From: Batrachochytrium dendrobatidis JAM81
Lineage: Eukaryota; Chytridiomycota; Chytridiomycetes; Rhizophydiales
Length of the DNA stretch: 64,000 nt
Assembly: GCF_000203795.2 (NCBI RefSeq)
Contig: NW_006281099.1
Coordinates: forward strand, 3,188,532 to 3,252,531
Direction of reading: 5' to 3'
Positions 11,950 to 24,300 of this stretch are shown here, piece by piece. The notes beneath the pieces are model-generated. The model ran no database searches. It was given only the letters and a program-made list of their open reading frames with translations, and was not told where the DNA came from. Each line of letters opens with the position of its first letter. Within the stretch, counting starts at the first letter, position 1. The translations under genes were made by a program, and so were the position numbers.

Positions 11950-13304
11950 TTATTGATCTTTGCTGGCTTCCTTGAGCTTTAGTAATAAATCTGCATCGAA
12001 ATGATCGTTTTTCAAGTCGTCTGCTGGATCTTCTTTATTGCTAGTTTGAGTATTATGTACATCGCCATCAGTCTCAACTAAAAACTGCACTGCATTAAGC
12101 GGGTCTGTTAGCATATTATTTGTGTTGGATCGATGCACCTTATGTTGCTGAGGGGGAATATGGTTAGATGCGTGAGAAACCACACCCATGGGAGAGGCAG
12201 CTAATGAATCAACTGTATGATCGTGACCCATAGAGTCTGCTTCAATACTTGATGGCCGTTTATATGGTGGTTGGATTGTAGATGCACCACCATGATTGAT
12301 TGTAGGTGGTGCAAGTGCTTGTGGAAGGTTTTGAATGTATTCATTTTGATTACTCTTGGTTCTTAATGCATCCCCCTAAAAGATACCATGGCATTCAAAA
12401 AAGTAGCAAGGTGTATAAACTAGTTAGCAAATCCAGATCCGATACATCAATTGCAGGATTAGACCGTGTATTGCATGTTTCAACAATATAAACGATTGAT
12501 TCTGTACCCCTAAATGTCGAATGGAAGAAGCGGCAGCAGTGATTGTATGGATTTGTTCATCAGTCATGAGCACTGCATCGGCTTCAGTTTGTCCAAAAAG
12601 AGCATCGTCGCTATCCAGTATAAAATCGGAATGATCAGCAGGAACTGCTCTAGAGTTGAAAAAGTGATTTGGTGATTGCCCTCCAGCGTCGCCTGTTGCA
12701 CCATATACAGGAACACTGCTTCTTACAGGCGAGTAGTTGTAAGTATATGAAAATGACCTTTGATTCCTTCTGTCAGTCTGTATGGCACCCTCGTTTGTAT
12801 GAAAGCCTAAGGACCTAAAGCGAAATAAAGAAGCCAAACTTTCCCAAAAGGCAGTAGCAGCAGGTGGGCTTTGGAAGGGACCAGTAGCTCCAGACGAGCT
12901 CAGCAAGTTCTCAAACTCAAGGTCGTCAATTTCATCATAGTCAAAGATGGGTTGAATGCGGGGTTTCCACCAAGGACAAAGGCAAGGAGTGCATAAGCAA
13001 CGGAAAATACCATCTTGTGCAGTGCTGGATACTGATGGAGTGTATGCTGCCAATGACATGATAAGGTCGAGTGAAAGTTGACCAAGGAGCAGCAAGTTGA
13101 GCTGGTTGCTTCCAATGCAAGTTTTCCACTTGATGCCAATTGCTCACGCTCCAAATCTGAGCTACATTCTGCTATATTCAATGAAACTACTTGCAGGCTG
13201 CTTATTAAAATGATCATCATTGTGCATGCATTGCTTAAACGTATGTTTGATTCAAACGGATGCTGCTTGAATTGAATGCGATGCATTGTGTTCTCTGAAT
13301 TCAT
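11950..13304 (-). CDS. Unrecognised protein, possibly membrane-associated
   Basis: Three exons that keep phase: 13304-13191, 13128-12508 and 12375-11950, about 386 residues if translation starts at 13304, or 380 from the Met at 13286, which I prefer because the upstream bases are shared with a MITE. The first 80 residues hold two moderately hydrophobic stretches (ACTMMIILISSLQ and NQLNLLLLGQLSLDLIMSLA). A Cys/Trp cluster (CLCTPCLCPWWKP) follows, then an acidic DYDEIDDLEFENLLSS. The rest is Ser/Asn/Gln-rich with an Asp-rich patch (DHSDFILDSDDALFG) and no domain I can name. The gene sits between two nearly identical direct MITE copies (11413-11891 and about 13294-13797). Function unknown; the exon 1 boundary is the weakest part of the model. 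Confidence 0.5.
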
Positions 13305-13797
13305 TAAAGTTGGTCTTTATTTTTGTATAAAAATCTGAATAAATGTTCATATTACAGTATACCTCACATTTATTGAATCTTCAATTCTCCTTTTCATTCA
13401 GCTCAAATACTATGGTATTGAATGGTTGGTATGGAAACAACAGTTGTATTTCCAAGAATGCAATCACTGTTTTCTTGAACTGGATCGCGAATGTATAATA
13501 TTTTAAAATACAACAGAGGAATTGTATTGACAGCACCAGACCAGTCAAACTCAATATCTTGATTGGATTGGATTGAATCAAATGGATCTGGACTCAAACT
13601 CGACAATCGTACAATGTATGGTCATACCAAAAGTGGGAAAAGAAATAGTCTCAGTTCAACACTATAGTTTGATTGGGTTGATTAAAAATCGACAATGTCC
13701 AGCAGAAAGGTGTAACGAATATTCAAACATTGTCCATTGCAAATCAAGGAACAATCATTACAAGATAGTAATCCATTTTGCGTGAATACGCCTGAAA
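13294..13797. mobile_element. MITE copy B, near-identical direct repeat of copy A
   Basis: From about 13449 to 13796 this is almost base-for-base the right-hand 340 bp of copy A, in the same orientation, and ends in CGTGAATACGCCTG. The left part shares TCTGAATTCATTAAAG with copy A but carries a different, longer filler and lacks a clear terminal repeat. Its left edge overlaps the proposed 5' end of the unknown minus-strand gene. It precedes RRP9 by about 160 bp. Confidence 0.75.
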
Positions 13798-13957
13798 TTG
13801 ATTTTGATCAGGTGACAATTTCCATTTGAATAAAAAATATTGCATTTATTTTGTTTTCTTTAAATATTCGGTTTTTGTTCTGGTCAAACTACAAGTGTGT
13901 TGAACTTGTTCATTTAGCACTACATTAAACTCATTTTAACCCTATATTTACAACAGA

Positions 13958-16650
13958 ATGGACGACTTTTTTATCAATGAAAGCGTTATAGATCCAGATG
14001 CAAGAATGTCGTCTGCGCAACGCAAACGGCAGCGTGCAGCAGTACTAGCAGCCCAAAAGTTGGGCAGTGGAAAAGCAGCTGCCACTGATGCAAGAAGATT
14101 CAAAAAAGGAAGAAATGATAGTTCTGAGGAGGAAAGCGACAGCGATCAAAATATTGATGATATGGATCTAGGTAGTGGAAGCAATGCTGAATTGTCTGAC
14201 GATGAAGACGCTCATGAGACTGCTGCCCAGAAACGACTTCGACTTGCTAAACGGTATCTTGAAAAAGTGCGTGAGGACATTGATCGTAAGTGGCTGCTTG
14301 CTATTTGATGCCGTTTGTTGGTGTTGACACACTTTCAAATGGGGTAATTAATTTTTATTTTATTTCAAATTGTAGAGGTGGACGAAAAAGACATTGATGC
14401 TAAAACTATAGATAGAGATCTAATTGCAGAAAGACTTCAAAAAGATGTTGTACGTTGTTATTTCTTAATATATCAATAATTTCTGATCTAGAATCTAACA
14501 ATATAATGACATCTCATGATTGTTTAATATGTATTACTTGACAAACAGATGGATGCAGCGGGTAAATCGTATCATCGCATTGCTAACCAGTACAAAAACC
14601 TTGATCTTGGTGTATCATACCGCACATTCAAACCAGGAAAGAATGGCCATCAGCTTACAATCACTGGTGTTGCTATTGCAGCTCCATCACCAGCCGTTGT
14701 TGCACAGTCACAGGTGTCTTCCACATTGCCACACACACCCGCATTTGCAGGTTTGCAACCATTGTATATCTATTCCGTGTCCAAAGATGCCATGATTGTA
14801 AAATGGGATTTTTGGACTGGTCATAAGGTACACATCCAGCCAGGAAATCTCAAGCCCACAAAAAAACTTATTGCTGCTGTGGGAAAAAAGGCAATCAAGG
14901 GATCTCACGGACATACTGACAATATTCTTACTGTTGATGTCAGTTCTGATGGAAAATTCTTGGTAAGATTTTTTATATACAATCTATTGTTTATACTAGC
15001 TTTTGTATTTACCGGAATCTAGAGCGAACGCCCTTGTGTATTTCGATACAATGGCTGTTCCTCTGCGTCAAGTTATATCTTGATGTTAATGATTTCCAAT
15101 AATAATACTCCAAGGAGTACATCAAGCATTGAGTCTAGATTCATCCTGCCAATGATGCATTTAGAATTATGCGTTGATATATTTTTATCTGATATATATG
15201 TTTCAAGCAGTAATTTGGTATCAAGTTGATTTATTAATTCTCATTTTATAATTTTCATTCAATTGACACTTGAATCATTTTTAAAAGGCTACTGGAGGAC
15301 TAGATAAAATTATTCATATTTGGTCAGTACTAGATAATAATCATTTGACAGAGTTTAAACACCATCGTGATGCTATTTCGGTAATTTCTTGCTTGTTTGA
15401 TACGTTAAAGTAGTTATACTGTGTCGATATTTACTATTTGATTGTAATCAGGGCCTTAAATTTCGCAAAGGACACAATGATCTTTACTCGACTTCATACG
15501 ATCGATCAGTCAAAGTTTGGAACATAGATCAACTCACATATGTGGAAACATTGTAAGCGAATGTAAAACTGAGTTTTTACAGACTATGCATGGTTACATT
15601 AATACTTGTTTACATTCTGTTTCTATTTGTCAAGATTTGGACACCAAGATCAGGTTGTAGCAATTGACTCGCTTTCTCGTGAGCGATGCCTCACTGCTGG
15701 TGCTCGTGACCGAACGGTTCGTTTGTGGAAAGTTCCTGAAGAGTCTCAATTAGTATTCCGTGCGGGTGGTGGTATCACTGTTTCAGAAGATTTAGTTGTT
15801 ATGGATGAATTGATTGACAAAAGCAAAAAAAGAAAACGAGAAAACTTTACTGGTGGTGTGATTGATGTTGTTGCGTTGATTGACGAGGATCACTTTGTCA
15901 GTGGAAGTGATAACGGGTAAGCTGGATTGTGTTTGCCAAGTATACCAAACTTTGCATGTTTACATTCTGATATATATATACCAATGTCTATTTTTAGCGC
16001 CATTTCCTTGTGGGATACCATGAAAAAAAAGCCTCTTTTCACACGATTGAATGCCCATGGTGTGCAATCTCATGTCAGAATTAATGGCCAAGACAGTTTT
16101 GCAACTCAAGTTTCCAGTGATTCATGCAACTGGATTACTGCGCTTGCATCGGTTCCATACTCTGATTTGTTTGCATCTGGCTCTTGTGACGGGTTTGTTA
16201 GATTATGGATGGTGTCTGAAAACAAGCACAATTTTGCATTGTTGAATGCTATCCCAATAGTGAGTTTTTTAGAATATGTCGATATCAATGGATTTGGACT
16301 ATTTTGGTTCAACATCATTTATTTAAACTATGCTTATCTGACGATTGTGCCATGAATTATAGTGCGGATTCATCAACTCGCTTTCATTTTTCGAGGCTCC
16401 GTTTTCCCATACCAGCCAGATGGGTACTGACAAAGATGCGGTTTTAAAAAATTCTGAAGATAAACCCACATCAGCAGTTGCAGCACGAATTAGGGCAAAA
16501 GAAAATGCTAAGCGAGCAGCAGAAGCAGTATCCAAAAGTCTCCATATTGCAATTGGTACTGGACAAGAACATCGACTAGGCAGATGGTGGAGAGTCAAGG
16601 AGGCCAAAAATCAAATTGTCGTTATTGGATTGGCCAATACTGACAAGTAA
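13958..16650 (+). CDS. RRP9: U3 snoRNP protein Rrp9 (U3-55K), WD40
   Basis: U3-specific box C/D snoRNP protein required for 18S rRNA processing in the small-subunit processome. Eight exons: 13958-14285, 14376-14449, 14549-14962, 15288-15380, 15452-15552, 15635-15916, 15998-16259, 16363-16650; about 613 residues. The N-terminus is basic then acidic (MSSAQRKRQRAAVLAAQKLG; SSEEESDSDQNIDDMD). Seven or so WD repeats follow, with blades ending in ATGGLDKIIHIWS, YSTSYDRSVKVWN, LTAGARDRTVRLWK, FVSGSDNGAISLWD and FASGSCDGFVRLW. The conserved C-terminus HRLGRWWRVKEAKNQI, ahead of VVIGL, is diagnostic for Rrp9. Its third intron (14963-15287, 325 bp) is the longest in the gene and shows no embedded feature that I recognise. 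Confidence 0.95.
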
Positions 16651-17260
16651 ATAAACTATTGGGATATGCTAATGGAGCAACTTTTATTTCGAGTTTTGAA
16701 TTCATAAGCTATTAGCAAATAGTATGTGATGGATTGATGCTAAAGTATTGGCAATGTCGTAACTTTTAGTTATGCTTTATCATGATGAATGCCAGTCGTT
16801 TGAGTTCAAAGAGTTGATGTATCACTTTTTAGGTTCAAAAAGTGCACTTGTCTCGGTAAGTTTAAATGTTTCCAGAAATGCTAATTTCTTTAAACGCCGT
16901 TGCTATAGCTGTAATAGAATGCTCATTCATATCAAATGATGTTTCAAAGCTATCAGTTTGTGCCGTCCGTGCTGGAGCACCGATCTGACGTTTCCGTGCA
17001 TGGTTTTAATGATAGTAAATACATTTGTATCGAAATGGACAAGGACTTTGCCAATTGGGTTTCCAAAAATATTTGCATGGGATGGTAGATAAATGCTTCA
17101 AATATTCAGCTACAATAGCATTTTTTCAATTCCCAACTTGAACAAGTATTCAGGTTTATAGATTTATCTTGCTGCAAGGTTTTATTTTCCCTGCATTCAG
17201 CCAGATTAAAATCAAACATATAGTAGGTTGAATGAAAACAACTGATTCAATGTTTTGAAT
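16651..17260. other. Intergenic, no gene seen
   Basis: About 610 bp of AT-rich sequence between the RRP9 stop and MITE copy C. I found no conserved ORF on either strand and no RNA gene. Confidence 0.5.
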
Positions 17261-17737
17261 TACAATTGTATTCACGTAAAATACAACACTAGAATATTGA
17301 AATGGGTAAGCAATCGATTTATAAAATGATAATTCACAGGATTTACTAGACATTGTTTTTTGAACTTTCTAGTTTTCTGGGTTTCTGGTAATTGGTATAC
17401 ATAATTGCATTTCCGAGATGTGCAATCTGTTTTTGAACTAGAGCGCAAACATATCTGAATTTAAGATATAATGGACGAGTTTGTGCAGAGTTTTATCGAC
17501 AACAGTCCAACTCAATATCTGAATTTCAGCGGATGAATATGGTGATTGTACAATGCGTGGTAATACCAATGTGAAAGGAATGATTGGTATTATATGAATG
17601 GTGTGTTTATTGAAAAAGTAGTCAATCTCCAATATGAAAGCGTAACAAAGATTTAAGCATTGTTTATTCCAAAGCAAAATAATAGCAATCAATGCAAGAT
17701 ACGCAAAAGTTGTACTTTGTGTGAATACGCCTGTAAT
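17261..17737. mobile_element. MITE copy C
   Basis: An element of about 475 bp with left end ATTGTATTCACGTAAAATAC and right end GTGTGAATACGCCTGTAA, in the gap between RRP9 and VPS37. Internally it keeps the family motif TTTTTGAACTAGAGCGCAAA, also seen in copies F, H and J, but is clearly more diverged than A and B are from each other. Confidence 0.75.
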
Positions 17738-17851
17738 TATAAGCTTTCGAGTTAGATTTCAATGGCACGTGACAGTTGATCACTTTCTCAAGTCGGTCGG
17801 CTTTTATTCCTTGCTATTCAGCCATCAACACACCAACCATCCAACATTAGA

Positions 17852-19413
17852 ATGGATGGGTTTTACAGTAGTTCTACAAACAGCACTCCATTGAGCGAGC
17901 TGTAAGTGGCTCTGTTCTATACATTTGATATATATACGTTTAAACCTGGCAAAAGTATGTTCATGCACTCAGTAGCTTACCATTTTAACCATGACTGTTT
18001 ATTAGACGGAGGCGGCAAGTGGCCTCTTTGTCTGGCCACAACCTACAGTATCGTCAGATTGTGCCTGACTCTCAATTCGAGATCACCCTTGGGTTAGGAA
18101 GTGCTGGTCAGCTTCCTCCGTTTGTCCTGACACTGTTGCTCATGCCTGCCTTTCCCGACATTGCTCCTATTATGTATCTGCGACCCTCTTGCACTCATCC
18201 ATGGATAAACTCTCAAGGCCAAATTGTTGGCCATGATAAACTGGCAAATTGGAGCCAGCATGTGTCTCTTGGACGGATCGTTAAAGAGATTGAAACAGAA
18301 TTCACTGTACATCCACCTCAGCCATCAAGGTATTGTTCTGGTCTAATCCTCAACCGACTGCATTGCTAAACACTTTAGTTTGTTTAAATTATACTAAACT
18401 GGAAAATATCTGCCAATTGATTTTGTATTTGCAATCTCAATGTTCGAATCTAGCTCAAGCGGCCCCACCCACCCACCTCCGCCTATACCTTCTACTTCAA
18501 CTCAGTCACCAGCATACACTGGATCTGCTTCTAGCATGCCATATGGAACTGCAAATAGCATCATGGCTCAAAGATTAGAGTATAATTTACCTCCCGCAAA
18601 CACAATATCATATTCTGAAAATATTTTTCCATCTCTGGATGCCAAATCGTATGTTGTCTAGTCTGATTCTGCCTGCAAATGCCGCTTAAATCCTGAATTG
18701 CTAACATTTATCACAACTATTTCAATTGATATTGACTATGCTGGTTTATAATCTTTTCAAAAGACTGGAGGAAATCAACCGACTTCTTGAAGATGATTCG
18801 TCACTCGAAGACTTTTTTTTGACCATTTCCCATGTACGAGATATGAAGAATGTAAAGCATGATCTAGTCAAAGGAAATGCAGAGATTGCAGGTATTTGAA
18901 ACATCAGTTTTCATTCAAAGCTAGTAAGAATTATGTTCAACGCTATACGACTTTAACCATCGATCTTTATTTTTAGAACGAACATTGTCAAATGAAGATG
19001 AAGTTCAGGATCTCAAACGTCGCATCAAGGCACTTCAAGAGCTACAGGCATCCCACAGAAAAACACTCGACGAGTTACTATTGGCCCAACAACAAGAGTT
19101 ATTGGTAAGAGCCTGTACCATACTTTTTGTTTTAGGTTGTTGGTTTGATTTATTTTAACCCACTAAGCTGCTTGTTTGGCACTATTACTATGAATAACAG
19201 CGATTTGGAGGAGATACTATTACAAATACGCTGCGCGATTTGGTCTCGACCTCTGAAAGCATGTCAGAGATGTCAGCTCAATCGTACTTGGATGGTAAAC
19301 TTACCGAAGAAGAGTTTATTCGTTCGTTTAAAGAGTCTCGTCAGCTGTATCATCTTCGGTCGGCAAAGTTAGAGCATGTTCAGAATGACCCATCTGTGCT
19401 ATCACCTTCATAG
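17852..19413 (+). CDS. VPS37: ESCRT-I subunit Vps37 (VPS37A-like)
   Basis: Subunit of ESCRT-I, which sorts ubiquitinated cargo into multivesicular bodies. Six exons: 17852-17901, 18006-18329, 18454-18648, 18764-18891, 18977-19104, 19201-19413; about 345 residues. Residues 20-125 resemble the UEV-like N-terminal domain of VPS37A (LPPFVLTLLLMPAFPDIAPI and HPWINSQGQIVGHDKLANW). A Pro/Ser/Thr linker (PTHPPPPIPSTSTQSPAYTG) follows. From about residue 190 comes the coiled-coil Mod(r) domain: LEEINRLLEDDSSLEDFFLT, then DLKRRIKALQELQASHRKTL and a C-terminal SYLDGKLTEEEFIRSFKESR, the family hallmark. The presence of the UEV-like half points to the animal VPS37A type rather than the short yeast Vps37. 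The first exon is small and its start is chosen by frame only. Confidence 0.9.
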
Positions 19414-19598
19414 CGATCAATCTCGACTACTTTTTTAAATTATGCAGAATTTGAGATTGGCAAGAAGCTCATCATGTAAGCCTAGTTTTATAAACACGAC
19501 AGCATATTATTTGAGCCACTTAGATTGGGTAGTCGCATTGTCTAAACTTGTTTTGATTTGGTTTACCATACGATAGCATTTTTATGGTATCTAATCAT

Positions 19599-19831
19599 TA
19601 CCGTATTCATATAAATGAACCACTAAATAAGGATGCCAAAATACATAATAAACAGCTAGTCATGAATAGTTTAGTTTGAGAATGTTAATTGACGAATGCT
19701 GTGTAGTGGATTGAGAATGCCAATCCAGCAGGAAAGCGTAACGAATATTTAATCATTGTTTATCCCAAAGCAAAATAGTGGCAACACTGCAAGGCAACAC
19801 AAGTGGTCATTTTACGTGAATACGGCTGTAA
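19599..19831. mobile_element. MITE copy D, abutting the start codon of the LIM gene
   Basis: Short element of about 233 bp with left end ACCGTATTCATATAAATGAA and right end TACGTGAATACGGCTGTAA, which finishes at 19831. The next base starts the ATG of the downstream paxillin-like gene, so the element occupies the position of that gene's 5' UTR or proximal promoter. Confidence 0.75.
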
Positions 19832-20970
19832 ATGGATGAATTGGATGAGCTTCAGGCCAGCCTGGCCAAGGGTAAATATATGACCAAATATTTTCTAGTT
19901 TATTGACTAGTCTAACAATATCCTGTCTAGATCTTTCCTGCGTTGGTATTGCAGATTTCAAAGGTACATCACCACACCAACAGCTGTAGTTTTACAGCCA
20001 ATAGATATGCTAACTATGCATAAATACCTGAACATAATTTTCTATCCACAACTTATTAGGACACTGCTTTAAATGTAAAGGTGAGGTGGTTTACATTACA
20101 AATAGTACGTTGGCTAGTGACGAGCATCAAACTCATCTTCAACCCACATATCAGAGCCAGTATCTGGAAGTGATGCAGCAGAATACAGCCAGGATGGGAT
20201 TCGATATCTATTCCATCAAACATGCTTTACCTGTGAAATGTGTACTTTATCGCTATGCAACAAGCCGTTCTATATGCACAAGAAAATGCATGTGTGCTCA
20301 GATTGCTATATGAAAAAAGTTCTTGGATCCTGTCACCAATGTGGACTGGTTTTTACTGATCCAACTATAGTCAAGACCGATGGAAAGCAATTCCATCCCA
20401 AGGTATTTCAATCTGGCTGATTCAAGCAAGATTGTATAGATCCATAGCATATTGCTGCTCGTGTTTACTGGACATGATAAGCGTGTATTGACTATTGTTA
20501 TCTGTAGTGTTTCTGCTGCTCGACCTGCCAAAAACAACTCGTTTCAACATTCATTGAAAAAGACGGATCGTTTGTATGCAAGGTAGGTTGCAAATGTTTT
20601 GAATGAAATACCAATCTATTTATGAAACTCAATATCCTATAACATCTAGGAGTGTTACGAAGTTGCATTCTTACCACTGTGCCATGGATGCAATTTGCGA
20701 ATCCTTCCTGAAAAAGGTGCTGGAACAATTGTTGCTGTAGAATGGAAAGATAAAAAGTATCATCAGGCCTGTTTCTCATGCAAGGTAGGTTGTTTCTATT
20801 GCTTGAAATTTGATTTAAACCAAGTGACTCGCTAGCATATTTTAACACTTGAAATTATATTTGAATAGAACTGTCGAAAACCATTTGAAGATCTCAAGGC
20901 TGTTGCACACAATGACTATTTGTACTGTAAAGAGTGTTTTGAGGACGAGGCCACTCGTAATGCATCTTGA
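19832..20970 (+). CDS. Paxillin-like protein: LD motif plus three LIM domains
   Basis: Seven exons: 19832-19871, 19931-19963, 20060-20104, 20179-20402, 20508-20582, 20650-20784, 20869-20970; about 217 residues. The N-terminus MDELDELQASLAK resembles the paxillin LD1 motif (LDxLLxxL). Three zinc-binding LIM domains follow: HCFKCKGEVVYITN then FHQTCFTCEMC and VCSDCY; SCHQCG then CFCCSTC and CKECY; LCHGCNLR then YHQACFSCKNCRK and YCKECFED. This fits adaptor proteins of the paxillin/Pxl1 group at actin structures. The third intron is the least certain: its acceptor is a tandem NAGNAG (20176-20181), so the protein may include or skip one residue. The start codon touches the end of MITE copy D. Other small LIM proteins remain an alternative. 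Confidence 0.8.
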
Positions 20971-21084
20971 GTGCTTGATTGAATCTCAAACTTTCAGATT
21001 AGAATGAAACAAACTTGGACAGATGATGAATAAATATTTTAAAAGTATTTGAAATAAAACCAATCCAATAGCGTCAAGTCTAAA

Positions 21085-21264
21085 GTATGCTCAAACAGAT
21101 TGCATTTCTGAGACATGCAACCATGAATGCCAATCCCAGGAGACACTCGACTCGAGTCCAAAAAACAATGTCCAGTAAATTTAGCGAGAATCATTCCATA
21201 AAATTGACTGTTTTATTATACTTTGACATTCTTAGTGTCCCATTTTATAAATACGGCAGTGGTA
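21085..21264. mobile_element. MITE copy E (inverted relative to copy F)
   Basis: Part of a MITE. The block from about 21090 to 21208 is, as read, the exact reverse complement of about 26352-26470 in copy F, including TCCAGTAAATTTAGCGAGAA. The right edge keeps a decayed terminus (CATTTTATAAATACGGCAGT). The left terminus is not recognisable. It lies just upstream of the MDM1-like gene. Confidence 0.65.
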
Positions 21265-21316
21265 AACAGTTTTATAATACTTGTGCTGTTTATACTATAC
21301 TTACTGCTATATGTAG

Positions 21317-24300
21317 ATGGCTTTTCATTCAATCTTAAGCAGTCTGTCTAGCCATCCAAAACTGTATCTAGTGCTCGTCTTATTACCAATACTGTCCTAT
21401 GCTTCTCCACTATTCTACCAAATTGGATTTCATCTATCTGTTTTATTAGCTTTTGCAGTCTTGTTTGCCTTGTGGACTGTTGGTTCGGATGCCATTCACC
21501 ACCGCAAGGAACTTGCTCGTATTAGAAATCGCAGTGGATTTCTCCAAAACGAAGATGATGCACGTCTTATTGCTGTCAACAATGGCCACCCAATTCGCCA
21601 ATTCCCTCTTTGCAGTCCTGCTCGATGGTCCAAGATCAAGGTCGCTAGAAAAAGAGAACTCACTCCTTACGTCACACGTCAATACATCAATCATGATCAG
21701 ATTCAACTATTCCTCAATTGTCTTGTAGGGCACGTCACGCAAGACTTTATTTGTTCATGGTATTCTTATGTTAGTATCGAGCCTGCATTCATCAGCAGAA
21801 TAGAACAGGCCATGCACAATGCATTTGCTGAAATTAAAATGAGACTCGACCGCATTGACATAGCACAAATCGTTGTAGTGAAATTATGTCCTGCTCTTGT
21901 AGTTCATGCACTTGAAATTCGCAAAGCTGAGCGCTTATTGCGTGGAGAACGTATTCAAAAAAAGGTGCCAGAAGGAAGCGAATTAGATCATCAGCTTGCT
22001 AGATACTATTTGAATGGAAACCTTCATCCTGCTGTTTCAGCTTCACCAGTTCGGAATATGGAGCTGGAACTTGCATATCTTAGGTCCAAGCTTAAACACA
22101 TCATCCCATTGTTGTTTCAAAAAAGTGAAACGGGGAGTCGAGTTTTTACAATACTCATTCGAGAAATCCTTGTGTGTCGTATTATTCAGCCTATTATGGA
22201 AATGCTGAGTGATCCAGACTATTGGAACCAGACTTTTGATTCGTTGGTAAGAGCAGTTTAGATTAAACTCTGCATGTTCTATTTGTATTTGACTCATTTT
22301 GTTTTTAAATCCAATGGCTTAGGCGGATGGAATTATTCAGCATGAGCAATCTCTTGGTCGTAAAATTGGAGATGCACTTGATAAAGACAATGCAATGGAT
22401 GCAGATGAGTTGGATCAAAATGTATCCGGATCTATAAAACCTCCTACATTCAATGCTTTTATCAAGCAAATCAAAGCCTGTGACAATCTGATTGACGCAT
22501 TTAGAATCAGGGGCATCATCTCCACCGAACTACAAAAACGGAGCAACGATATTGCCGGTTATGATGGCGACGATATTGTCCACGGAGTCAAAGTATCTAA
22601 AGTACAAGGATATATCAATAGACTCAATGTCGCACAACAACGCATTGAAAAACGCATTACTGCTCTTGGTGCCAGACAAAAAAAAGGAGTGCGGGATAAT
22701 GACACCGAAGATGTGGTTTTGAATACGCCAACATTGACGACTGTTCTCGAAGATCGTGACATGTTGGGGTATTTTGCTGAATATATGGATAGCGTCAATC
22801 GACTGCATATTGTACAGTGCTATGTGCGTGGTAGCATGTTGCTGTCTCCATTGGGCTTTACCGATATAAACGCGACCGAAATGGCGGAAATCTTGGACAT
22901 GAGTCCACACATATCAGAGTCGTGGGATATCTACACCCTTGCAGAAGGAATTCAACAAATTTTTAAGCAACACTGGGCTCGAGAAGCGCCTTTTCATATA
23001 CCAGAAATCTCATCAGGAACAGTAAAGGCTCTTCAAAGCGTAGTAGACTGCTTAGCAGTTGGCAACGAGGCATTTTCACGCGAAGTGCTTGTTGTTCGCC
23101 GCGAATTAAAGGCATTTATACAAGCTCTGCAAGATATTTATCGTATCATGGATCGTGTGGATTTTCCTGGGTTTATCCGCAGCAGTTTTTACTCACAGAT
23201 GATGGTGCATATTGTACTGGAAGGAGGAGTCTCGAGTCAGGCAGACCTAACCCAAAAAAACTTGAATATAGTGCGTAAGAGCAGCGGCGAACAAGGCTTA
23301 AACGCCAGAGGAGCCTACATATTTAAAGAGGATGGCGGCACTTTACTCGATCGAACATCTAGCGAGTCAGAGCGTGAAATTGCCGATATTGAGCCTTTTA
23401 GCAACCATGAAGCCGGTATTTTTGAAGATAACAGTCGAAAAAGCAAAAGTCGGCTTATTATGGATGTCATGTTTAAAGGAAAGCGCAAGCAAACAGCAAA
23501 ACAATTGCTGAATAGCTCCAACGTCCACATGAATTTTGATGACTATTTGCCAACTGTTTCTGTACGAACTGACAATGCGACCAATATCGAGGGTGAGCTA
23601 CATGCTTTAGTCAATAGCGATGAAAATTCGTTTGTATCGTTTTTACGCAAAAAAACATCTAAAATTCTTGGCGATGACCGCATTGGAGCTACCAAGGAGG
23701 AAAATTGTACATCTGACATGTCACAGCACTATACCAAAGGAGCAAAAAACGATACAGCGGATGGTGGGAAAACCAGCCCATTAAAGGGATTGAATCAAGC
23801 AGATTATAATGATGTATCTGCTAAAGCTCTTGATGGTACAAGCTCAGCAGATACTAGTTTGGATTCATTGAATGCTTTGGATTGTTCTTTAAATACTACT
23901 TTAGCGGAACCATCTCAATCCGAGGTTGAGTCAAGTCGTGGTATATTTGCATTTGGGCCATTTAAAAAAAAGTCAAAGTTGTTGGAAAAGACCGATAACA
24001 CTGAACAAAATTCGACCACTACAAATCATATTACTGGCGCGTCTTTGAATAATATGGATGGATCGTCAAAAAACCATGCCAAATCTGAATTTGTTACCAC
24101 CAAGATATCCTCGCCTGTATCTGCAGAAAGCAGTAGAGAGGACACATCGTCTCTTTTTTCAGCTAGTGGAAATATATTTTCATCGCCATCTCCTCGTAAA
24201 TTGTCCAGCGACACCGCATCGTTTTACCCACCAGTCGGACCTGCCAATTCTTCTTCACAGTTACGTGTACAAAGTGATGTTTATGGAAACGATGGTGGTG

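Noticed and set aside
13078..13275. 65-codon plus-strand ORF
   Set aside because: Antisense to the first exons of the unknown three-exon gene, with no similarity of its own.
14963..15287. Possible snoRNA in the longest RRP9 intron
   Set aside because: I could not find a paired C box (RUGAUGA) and D box (CUGA) with flanking stem.
21087..21338. Plus-strand ORF whose peptide recurs on the minus strand at 26302-26547
   Set aside because: The shared residues come from the inverted MITE copies E and F, not from a gene family.
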